Shown here in pieces: positions 54,743 through 64,000 of a stretch of DNA of 64,000 bases. The position numbers and the translations under genes were made by a program. Positions within the stretch are counted from its first letter, which is position 1; every line of letters begins with the position of its first letter. The notes beneath the pieces are model-generated. The model saw only the letters and a program-made list of their open reading frames with translations, was not told where the DNA came from and ran no database searches. Location of the stretch: positions 35,005,196 to 35,069,195 of the forward strand of contig NC_054873.1 of the NCBI RefSeq assembly GCF_018320785.1. The letters are read 5' to 3'. The stretch comes from Cheilinus undulatus. Its lineage: Eukaryota > Chordata > Actinopteri > Labriformes > Labridae.

Positions 54743-57700
54743 TAGCTAGCAGCAGCCTGCTCCCACTGCTTCCTCGCGCAGCTAACATGGAGCTCCTAAA
54801 ATACTCGCCCCAGCAGCTTCTCAACCTCATCTCTTTCTCCCCTCCAACCTGTCTTACAGACATTAAATCCCTTGGCCTTCTGCATCGTCCTTGTTATATC
54901 CACAGAGCACAGAAACAAAAGTTTGTTTACTCCAGCCATGCCGTCCCCACAGTCCAGTCGGACCGGCGCCCTGCCCACTCTCGACGACGTCATCACAACA
55001 AACCACACGTACAGCTCAGTAACCTGAAACCTCTCAGATGCACTAACGTCCCTCCCACTCCCCTCTGCTTATCATCTTCAAAAATTTCCACAACATTTAT
55101 CCTGCAAAATGCCCGGTCTATAAACAATAAAGCCCACCTCATCCATGACATCATCACAGACAGGAAAGTAGACTTCTTATGTCTGACTGAAACCTGGCAA
55201 AGCCCAAACGACTACTTCACACTAAATCAAGCAACCCCACCTGGCTATGTGTATATCCAAAAACCTCGCACCACTGGTCGCGGTGGGGGGGCTGGCCGTG
55301 ATATATAGAGAAGATTTCCAGGTTAAGGAGCTACCAGCACCCAACACCTCAGCTCTCGAGTGTCTAATCATCTCTCTCACTGGATCAGCTCCGCTTCAGA
55401 TCGTCCTCATCTACTAGCCTCCCAAAGCAACTACCACCTTCCTGTCTGACCTGTCTGAGCGCCTCACCTCTGTCTGCTCCAGGTCTTCTTCCATACTTCT
55501 CCTTGGAGACTTCAATATCCACGTTGACTCCACCAGCTGCACACTCACCTCTGAATTTCTATCACTACTGGATTGCTTCAACATCACACAGCATGTCCAA
55601 GGACCCACCCACTCCAAAGGTCACACACTGGATCTTGTGTGCTCCACTGGTCTCACCCCATTCATTCCACAATGCCTGGACCTAGCCATCTCAGATCACC
55701 ATGCTGTTTTCTTCTCTATCCCCACCCCCCTCCCCAGACAGCTTACAAAACGCAACATTACTTTCCGTAACCTCAAATCAATAAGCATCCCAGCCCTCAA
55801 GAACATGTTAGCTACCAACCTGACCACTACACACCCTATAACCACAGTTGATGCCCTGGCGAATCACTACAATACAGCACTATCCCTCAGACTGGATTCT
55901 CTCGCCCCTCTGAAGACTCGCTCAGTCTCCTTTACCCACCCAGCCCCCTGGTACACTGCTGAACTCTGCTCCATGAAGGCTTCTGGCCGACAGCTGGAGA
56001 GACTTTCTAAAAAATCTGGCCTCACCATCCATCTGTAGGCCTATAAAGAGCATGTGCACTCCTACAAAGAAGCTCTCTCCAGAGCAAAGTCCAGCTACTA
56101 CTCATCTCTCATCAGTGACCAGCAAAACCATCCCTGGATGCTCTTCTCCACAATAAATTGCCTTCACCACCCCATTGACAACCTTCATCCCCCAGCCACT
56201 TTCGACCGCTGCACTAGGCACCTGCAGTTTTTCCAGGATAAAGTTGCCTCCATCCAGCAGCAACTTTCATCTGGACCTCCACCTCAGGATTTCACTTCAC
56301 ACCAGGACACCGCTCCTCCGCCTCACTGCCGTCTTTCCTGCTTCACACCTGTGGACACTCTCCAAGTGGCTGAATGGGTCAAGAAGGCCAAGTCATCCAC
56401 CTGCTCCCTTGACCCCATGCCCACACCACTGGTGAAAGCATCTCTGTCTGTTCTGTGCCCCATCATGGTAGACATCATCAATACCTCATTATCATCTGGA
56501 ATTGTCCTCTCATCCTTCAACACTGTCTCAGTAACCCCCATCATCAAGAAGCCTGGGTCAGACCCAGAGGACCTCTCCAACTATCGACCGATCTCCAACC
56601 TTCCCTTCATCAGCAAAATTCTCGAAAAAGCAGGTGCTGCCCAACTCCATGAACCTCTTCAATCAGGATTTCGCACTCACCACAGCACTGAGACTGCCCT
56701 TATCAAAATAACCAATGACCTCCTCACAGCTGCAGATTCTGGACACATCAGCCTCCTCATTCTCCTTGACCTAACCGCACAATATCCCACACCATCCTCC
56801 TTGACCGCCTGTCTCACCACCTTGGCATCACTGGTGCAGCTCTCTCCTGGCTTCACTCATATCTCTCACAAAGAAAACAGTTTGTTACCATCGGCACCTC
56901 TCACTCATCCCCCGCCCCAGTTAACCAGGGCGTGCCTCAAGGCTCTGTTCTTGGACCTCTCCTTTTCACCATCTACATGCTTCCCCCTGGACAGATTATT
57001 CACAAACACGGTCCCAGCTTTCACTCTTATGCAGATGACACCTAACTCTATCTCAGCACCAAACCATCCACTCAGCTCCCTCCCCACTCCCTGGTAAACT
57101 GCCTCCACGACATTAAAAGCCTGGATGACCTCTAACCAACTCAAACTCAACAGCAACAAAACAGAGCTCATGGTGGTGGCCCCCAAAGCGCTGCTGCAGA
57201 AGGTTGGAGATCTCATGCTCGATGTGGACGGGACCTCCATCTGTCCGTCCTCCGAGGTCCGAAACCTGGGGTCATCCTGGACTCCACCCTCTCCTTCCAG
57301 TCCCACATAAAGTCTGTCACCAAATCTGCCTTCTATCATCTCAAGAACATCTCCAGACTCCGACCATCACTCCCTGATTCTGTGGCTGAAACACTCATTC
57401 ATGCTTTCATAACCTCCCGCCTGGACTACTGTAATGGAGTCCTGTCTGGAGTTCCCAGCAAAACCCTGGACAGGTTTCAGTACGTCGAGAACTCTGCAGC
57501 TAGAGTTCTCACCCGCACTAGACCCTGGCAACTTATCACTCCGACCCTCATCCACCTCCACTGGCTCCCTATCAAGTCCCGTATCAACTACAAAGTCCTC
57601 CTCCTCACATACAAATCTCTCCATGCTCTGACTCCCCAGTACCTTTCTGATCCCCTCCATCCATGCACACCATCCCGCAACCTTCGATCTTCAAACATCG

Positions 57701-57982
57701 GCCTACTTTCCATGCCCAAAACCAAACTCCAAACCTATGGAGACAGAGCCTTCAGTGCTGCAGCTCCCACCCTCTGGAACACTCTTCCTGCAGACATTCG
57801 TAGCGCTCCATCTCTGGACATTTTCAAAAAACGTCTCAAGCACCACCTGTTCACCACAGCCTACAGTCTTCACTAAACCACCCCTTACACTCATCCTACC
57901 CCTCACATAGTTTGTCCATGTATATGTGTTCCTGTAAAGCATCCTTGGGTTTCTTGAAAGGCGCTATATAAATTCAAGATAA

Positions 57983-57983
<1 letters not shown>

Positions 57984-58025
<42 letters not shown>
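57984..58025. repeat. ATT microsatellite, LINE tail
   Basis: An uninterrupted ATT run of about 42 bp follows GGCGCTATATAAATTC, the usual 3' tail of L2-type LINEs. Confidence 0.95.
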
Positions 58026-58027
<2 letters not shown>

Positions 58028-58204
58028 ACATTTCTTCACCCAAATAAACTGAATAGGCTGGTCCGTCATTAATGACAGCAGGTTAAGTTTATCCTCTCTC
58101 TTCCTCAGCACATGTTTTTCACCTTGCAGTTCCATGAGATGACTAATGGTCTGGACCACTCCACATTTCTCTGCTTCTCCAAATTTCACTCTCATCTCAG
58201 GCAA

Positions 58205-59290
58205 TGTTCCCTCTAATTTTCAAAACTCCTGAGCAGACATTCGACTTCCCTGAGCCTCTACTTCATCAACTGTGGGCGACATCTGACACGTATGTTACAT
58301 CCACACGGCAGCGCCATGGCATCACCTCTCCAACCCCAAATATCATTACAAGTGGTTATAATTAAAATGATTAATAATCACTGTTCAAGTCATGAAATTC
58401 ACCTTTCATTCACTCACAAGCCACTCTCAGTTTTAGCTAGCCACAATTTTGATGTCTGAAAATCCTGTTTAATATAATCAAGGTTTACATTTAAAGGATT
58501 TACAATCCTTTGAAATGTAAAAGTAAACTGTAATTCTAACTTACAAGTATTTGTCCTTGGGTGAAAGCAGACATTACCAAAGTTTGTAGCTTCATACAAA
58601 AAGGCAGGAAGCTTAATGATGGATGAGACAAAACACATGCTCTGTTCTAATGCTTCATCAACCTAATCAGAGTCAGGTCTCCTAAAGGATTTCTACCTGC
58701 ACAGGATAAACAGCACATTACAGAGAAGTCACACTGTTAGAAACATCAGGGCTTAAATCCTTTTGTTATCCAAATCTTTCCTGGTATCATTGTAGATCAT
58801 TTTAGCCAGATAAATTCTTAAAAGCACCATATTTACATAAAAAAGATATCCATTTAATGTTAAAAGTTTATTTATAATTGTTTATTTAAATAATAGATTA
58901 TTTGAATGTGTTAAACAAGGTTAACATGTGGAAAAGATCTAATCAGCTGATTTAACTCTCATTACTGTAATAAGTAAAATGATAAAAACAGAGACATTTG
59001 CAGCTTTACTCTTTTCAGCTGAGGTCTATTTAACTCTATTCCCTCTATTCCTGAAGTTTTCTATTCCTGGCTCCGGTCTGCCTGTTTCTCACTGCCCTGC
59101 TGATCAGTTATTAGGATGTTAAACATTTTATGATGTTCTTCATCGGTCAATCATCAATACACAGTAAATCTATAATATGTCCTGCAACGTGGCACGTATC
59201 AAAGGTTTTGAAATGAGCTCATATTCTGGTGTTACTGATGATACATAAGGGTGTATCATCATGATAAAATTGAGAAGTGGAATTTAAATA
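58205..59290. other. Gene-free AT-rich stretch
   Basis: The 5' exons of the broken PRY-SPRY gene might be expected here on the minus strand, but no RING, B-box or other exon is seen. Confidence 0.45.
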
Positions 59291-59299
59291 AAACTAGAT

Positions 59300-60070
59300 C
59301 AAAATTGCAATTTCAGCTGAAATTGTGTGGGGATGCTGAGAGCTGAATTGCAGAAAACCGCTGAAAATAGCCATAGAGCACAAAATTGCTGAAAATAGCA
59401 TAAAATTGTTGAAAATAGTATACAAATTGCTGAAAGTGGCCTTAAAAGTTGAAATAAGCCTAAAAAGAGCTGAAAGTAGCCTAGAAATAGCTGAATATTG
59501 CAAAAAAAAATAGCTGAAAATACCATTTTCATAAAAATAGCCAAAGTAGCCTAAAACTAGCTGACAGTAGCTTAAAAAAGCTCAAAGTAGCCCAAAAATA
59601 GCTGAAAATAGCATAAGATTAGCTGAAAGTAGCCTTAAATAGCTCAAAGTAGCATAAGAATATCTTACAGTAGCCTAAAAATTGCTGAAAGTAGCATAAA
59701 ATAGCTTTAAATAGCATACGATTAGTTCAAAGTAGCCTAAAATAGCTAAAAGTATCAATAAATAGCTGAAAGTAGCATGAAAATAGCATAAATATAGCTT
59801 AAAGTAGCCTAAAATAGCTGAAAATAGCATAAGATTAGCTGAAAGTAGCCTTAAATAGCTCAAAGTAGCCTTTAAAATGAAATGGGTTCAAAAGTAGGAA
59901 AAGGTGGTATTTAATGGCAAAAGGTAGCTTAAATGGGTGAAAAGTGGCAAAAATGGTGAAAAGGGGCAAAAAATAGGATATAGTGGCAAAAACAGGCAAG
60001 AAAGAGAAAGCAAGTGGTATTTAAATGCAACAGGTGGCTTCAATGGGTGACAAATGGCATAAAAAATGGT
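59300..60070. repeat. Degenerate minisatellite, GCTGAAAATAGC type
   Basis: About 770 bp of short imperfect units around AGCTGAAAGTAGCCTAAAAT, with unit length drifting between roughly 14 and 22 bp. The right third shifts to related units such as GGTGAAAAGTGGCAAAAAT. The minus-strand reading frames rich in Phe, Leu and Tyr are by-products of the repeat. Confidence 0.85.
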
Positions 60071-60782
60071 GAAAAGGAGCAACTATGGGAGCTATGTGGA
60101 GCTACATGTATGTGATAGTTAAGGGGAGTTAATCTGTGTGTCTGTGGGCTCCGAGGTTGCTATGGTGATCAAAGTCTGCATGACATCATCGTTTATTACG
60201 TCACAGCTGAGATCAAAACATAATTCCACACCTGTGACAGGTTCTGTTAAAAGTGCTCAGAAAACTGAGTTAAGTGGCATGCACATGCACTCAAACACAG
60301 TCAATTTAAGCTGTTGTTGTGAAAGCTAGCAGAAAACCAAAGGTACCATGAGAATCAGCAGAAGTTGATGAACGCGGTGATATGTTTTTTATGCGTGGAA
60401 AGCAAAAAATCATCCTTCCATTGTAAGTTAAAAAAGGATTCTGAAAGCTCAGTCAGGGATCTGTGTCCAAAATTATATTGCTGCAGATGGAAGTGCTGAC
60501 TGGTATCAGTCACGCTTTGAAGATCACTGTGCCAAAACCGTTGATCCCATTGACCTCAATTTTTTGTGAGCAAGAGGAGAAGTGTATCTACGTTTTGCTG
60601 TTAAAATTATGTCACTGGAGCCAATATTTTTCTCAGGAGCGCAGTTTGTTCGGAAGGGCTGCCTCTAGTTTTTAAGAGTCTATTCTCACTCTGGCGGTGA
60701 TGTCATCACTCTAAGTCTCACTCTGAAACGTCTGAGAGAGCCAAACTCTTGATAAAGTTTGATCAGCAAAAAGCATGATAGT
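60071..60782. other. Stretch between minisatellite and LTR element
   Basis: It contains a CRE-like TTACGTCA at about 60197. No exon is recognised. It may belong with the minisatellite to one larger repeat unit. Confidence 0.4.
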
Positions 60783-63700
60783 TGTGGTATCCCAGCTAAA
60801 GAGATTAGTTTAATTAGTAATCCTTCTTAAGCCACTCTCTGCTTAGCACACGTTAGATGCTATTACCTTTCAGATCCAGTAGATGGCGAGCTCACACCGT
60901 GTCAAGTTGAATGTTTACTCTTTGTTGGCAGAGTCAGAGTAAGCTGCAGTTAGCAAAAGTAGCCAGCCTCAAGAGAGCGGAATAACTCTTGTACCTGTCT
61001 CCATGAAACTCAAGTAAAAGTTCTAAAACTCATGAGATGTTGTGGACAGTACATCCTTCTGGCGATACAACATCTTTTTGGCGACAAGGATTAAGCTTCA
61101 AGGGGAGGAGGACAATGGAAAAAGGAGCTACCTGTGAGCCTGCTTGCTAACCGCTTCACCAAGCGAATCTGCATTTAACTGGGGATAAAGGACAGTGAGT
61201 AAACAGGAAATCATGGCTACTATTGGCACGCTAGCAGCGTTTGATATAAAAAATCAGACCTGGGAAGAGTATTGTGAAATACTAGATCAGTTTTATGCGG
61301 CCAATCAGATAGACGACGGAGACAGGCAGAGAGCTATTCTCATAAGTGTCGTGGGTGCATCGACGTACAGCTTGATGAGAAATCTGCTCAGCCCAGAGAA
61401 GCCTAAGGACAAATCCTACCAGCAGCTAGTACTCCTGTTAAAAAACCACTTTGATCCGAAGCCCAGTGAAATTGTACAGAGATACAAGTTTGACTCCCGG
61501 AGCCGTATGCCGAATGAAACGGTAATGGACTATGTGGCAGAGCTACGGCGGCTAGCCCAGGACTGCAACTACGGTGACACACTGCAGCAAATGTTGAGAG
61601 ACAGGATTGTATGTGGGATTAATGATGACCGGATTCAGAGACGTCTTCTGGCAGAAGAGGGTCTAACGTTTGAAAAAGCTTTGTCAATCGCTGTAGCAGC
61701 GGAGACAGCAAACAAAAACGCCCAGGATCTGCAAAATCCAGGCACCACAGTGAAGTGTTTCAACGTGAGTAAAGGTCCACAGGAGACTCGTTCATTCAAA
61801 GGAACTAAAGTGTTTTGTTACAGATGCAAAGGAACCAAGCATACTGCCGCAGACTGTAAGTACAAACAAGAAAAATGTCATGCTTGTGATAAAGTGGGGC
61901 ACATTGCTAGGGCATGTCGCAGCAAAAATGCTAACAACAAAGAAGGTAAAAGACCTGCAGGTGTTAAAAGTGATAAAAGGCAGGACCCCCACCGTTCACA
62001 CAAAGTGCAGGAAAAACGGTCAGACAGCTCTGAAGAGGATGCATTCACACTAAAGTGCTTGAAGTTCAAATTAGGACGCATGAGTGATGTTTCCTTGAGA
62101 TGAGTAGACCCATATACTGTTGACTTAAAGTTAAATGGAAAAGATGTTAATTTTGAGATAGACACTGGCTGCAGCCTTACAGTCGTCAATGAGCATGTCT
62201 TCAAAAAAGTGTGGGAAAATACAAAAAGCCCGCTTGTGAAGCCAGCTAAAATCAAGTTGGAAACATATACAGGTGACCCCGTTGAAGTGTTGGGAACAGC
62301 ACAGGTCTGGGTGAGATACAAGCAGCAACGCAGAAAGCTACACCTGGTTGTAGTTAAAGGATATGGTCCCAGTTTGTTAGGACGAGGGTGGCTGGAAGAG
62401 CTACATCTCAGATGGAAAGAAATAAAAAACAGACACCAGCAGAACATGTGTCATCTCAGCACTAAAAAGCTAGACCCACGGCATACAAAGACTGAAACTA
62501 AAGAAATGCACAAGATGCAGACAGGGAAAACAACGCTACAACTGGTGTTAAGCAAACATGAACATGTGTTTAAAGATGAACTTGGCACTTTGAAAGGCAC
62601 TAAGGCAACCATCCATGTTAAGCTCAATGCTGTACCACGATTCTTTCGCCCACGGTCTGTTCCTTATGCCATGCGCGCAAAGGTTGATGAAGAGTTAGAC
62701 AGGCTGTTAAAAGAGGGCATAATAACACCCGTAAAATATGCTGAATGGGCAGCCCCTGTAGTCCCTATCTTGAAACCAACCGGAAGCGTGAGATTATGTG
62801 GAGACTATAAGCTAACTGTGAACACTGTTTCCTCTCTGGAACAATACCCCATACCACGAGTAGAAGACTTGTTTGCAGCACTGTCAGGAGGAACGCAGTT
62901 CACCAAATTGGATATGAGTCATGCATATCAACAGATACTCATGGATGAGGAGTCCAGGAAATATTTGACTGTTAACACGCACCGAGGCCTGTTCACATAC
63001 AACAGACTGCCTTTTGGCGTGGCGTCTGCACCTGCCATATTTCAGAGAACTATGGAGAGTCTATTGAAAGGGATTCCTTTTGTCACAGTGTACCTTGATG
63101 ATATCTTGGTGAGTGGTGTAGACGAAGCAGACCACCTAGAGAACCTGGACACTGTGTTGGCAAGGTTGGAAGAGGCAGGGTTGCGCTTAAAAAGAAACAA
63201 GTGCACCTTCTTACAAGAGCAAGTGGAGTATTTAGGTCACAGAGTAGACAGACAAGGACTTCACCCTGTAGAGAAGAAAGTAAAAGCCATCATGGAGGCT
63301 CCTGCGCCTACAAATGTCACAGAACTAAAGTCATACCTGGGGTTGCTAAACTACTATAACAAATTCCTTCCTAACCTAGCAACATTGTTGGCTCCTCTGC
63401 ATGAACTCCTCCGACAAGATGTGAAATGGACATGGAAACAAAAGCAGGAAGAAGCTTTCCAGAGATCCAAAGCCCTGCTTCACTCTGCACAAGTTTTGGT
63501 TCATTACTCTGCAGATAGAGAACTAATTCTGTCATGTGATGCTTCACCTTATGGCGTAGGTGCTGTTTTGTCACATGTGATGGAAGATGGAAGTGAGAAG
63601 CCACTGGGGTTCATGTCACGCACGCTTTCACCTGCTGAGACAAGGTATTCACAGCTTGACAAAGAAGGTCTGGCAGTCATATTTGGCATCCAGAGGTTTC

Positions 63701-64000
63701 ACAAGTACCTTTATGGACGACCTTTCACCATTTATACTGACCATAAGCCGCTGATTTCCCTGTTTAATGAAAAGAAACCCATCCCACAAATGGGTTCCCC
63801 AAGAGTTCAGAGATGGGCTGTGCATCTGAGTGCTTACGAGTACAAAATAGTGTACAAGCCAGGAAAACAACATGCAAATGCAGACGCGCTCAGCAGACTG
63901 CCTATGTTTGAAGATCTGCCAGCTAAAGAAACAACTGAGCAAGTCTTGATGATGGATTTATTGGATGACACGCTTGTGGACATGTCCCAACTAAAGCGCT
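60783..64000 (+). mobile_element. Ty3/gypsy LTR retrotransposon, cut by the window end
   Basis: The 5' LTR is about 60783-61072, with ends TGTGGTATCCC and GGCGATACAACA. A likely primer-binding region (TGGCGACAAGGATTA) follows. Gag occupies about 61.2-62.1 kb and carries two CCHC zinc knuckles (CYRCKGTKHTAADC and CHACDKVGHIARAC). Pol follows with protease (IDTGCS), reverse transcriptase (LPFGVASAPAIFQRTME, VYLDDILVSG) and RNase H (LSCDASPYGVGAVL, YTDHKPL). The domain order and motifs are Ty3/gypsy; a Mag-like clade is a guess. Integrase and the 3' LTR lie beyond the window. The visible part looks largely whole, with at most about one break, so the copy is probably fairly young. Confidence 0.9.

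Larger units (their letters stand above)
54110..58026 (+). mobile_element. L2-type (CR1 group) LINE, nearly full length, broken
   Basis: The 5' region at 54110-54786 contains two copies of a block of about 197 bp. The reading frame starts at ATG 54787. Endonuclease segments are seen (ILQNARSINNKAHLIHD, DFLCLTETWQ, then near 55505 GDFNIHVDSTSC and SDHHAVFFSI). Reverse transcriptase follows, with [37 protein letters not shown] and the catalytic YADD at about 57028-57039. The C-terminal part is YKVLLLTYKSLHALTPQYL, then PTLWNTLPADIRSAPSL. The 3' end is AAAGGCGCTATATAAAT plus an ATT microsatellite, typical of L2 LINEs. Frames change several times (for example near 55308 and 56038) and a TAA follows the YADD region, so this copy is dead. 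Confidence 0.88.
52638..58204 (-). pseudogene. PRY-SPRY (B30.2) domain gene, broken by mobile elements
   Basis: Three pieces of a host gene lie in order on the minus strand. At about 58200-58030 there is a charged helical stretch (HLMELQGEKHVLRKRED). At 54001-53845 there is an exon with good splice sites reading VLEPMPAFTDFHRKLNTL. From 53717 leftward there is a PRY-SPRY domain: LQLDPNTVAACLYLSD, PDHPDRFTFYHQALC, SHYWEVEWDGG and VDLAVSYRGIERKG. The domain's end, TTFTEPLYPGFSVDLG, lies at about 52650-52730 beyond a solo LTR. A LINE separates the first two pieces. Such domains end fish TRIM-type and related immune or recognition proteins; which family cannot be settled, since no RING or B-box was found. 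It looks non-functional. Confidence 0.75.

Noticed and set aside
59300-60070. CRISPR-like array
   Set aside because: Units are degenerate, of variable length and without unique spacers, and the window is clearly vertebrate.
59299-60082. Minus-strand membrane-like reading frames rich in Phe, Leu and Tyr
   Set aside because: They are translations of the minisatellite and of simple A-rich repeats.

Overview
The window is a piece of a teleost nuclear genome, most likely a spiny-rayed (percomorph) fish. It holds vertebrate genes with short exons and canonical GT/AG introns, on both strands, set in AT-rich DNA full of typical fish repeats: hAT elements with 8-bp target duplications, Tc1-like transposons, an L2-type LINE, a tRNA-derived SINE and LTR elements. 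There are no operons, CRISPR arrays or bacterial features.

Layout, left to right. 0-5 kb: a small hAT copy, a Tc1-like relic split by a younger hAT element, then the first coding exon of ush1c (harmonin, minus strand), whose other exons lie off the left edge. 5-11.5 kb: ccdc77 (+), head to head with ush1c, complete in 11 coding exons. 13.5-20.7 kb: hdhd5 (+), complete in 8 coding exons, with a three-deep nest of transposable elements in intron 2. 20.7-24.7 kb: rab19 (-), three coding exons, tail to tail with hdhd5. 26.2-30.5 kb: ccdc34 (-), six coding exons. 31.4-34.5 kb: rabl2 (+), eight coding exons, sharing a head-to-head promoter region with ccdc34. 34.5-43.5 kb: gene-free and repeat-rich, with five copies of a CpG-rich module of about 350 bp carrying a tRNA-like stretch. 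43.5-49.9 kb: slc15a5 (+), nine coding exons, one intron of GC-AG type. 50.3-51.5 kb: a decayed Tc1-like element. 52.6-58.2 kb: a broken PRY-SPRY (B30.2) gene on the minus strand, split by a solo LTR and an almost full-length L2-type LINE. 59.3-60.1 kb: a degenerate minisatellite. 60.8 kb to the right edge: a Ty3/gypsy LTR element cut off by the window end.

Several host genes share a ciliary or centrosomal theme. CCDC77 is centrosomal, CCDC34 is a cilium/flagellum protein, RABL2 is a ciliary GTPase that binds the IFT-B train, and RAB19 has been linked to ciliogenesis. RFX-like X-box sequences sit beside both start regions of the ccdc34/rabl2 pair. HDHD5 (a mitochondrial HAD-family protein) and SLC15A5 (a proton-coupled peptide-transporter relative) fall outside this theme.

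Gene calls rest on translating exons by eye and recalling family sequences; no database search was run. Exon edges were set by splice consensus and reading-frame continuity. The summed coding lengths close exactly in frame for ccdc77, hdhd5, rab19, ccdc34, rabl2 and slc15a5.
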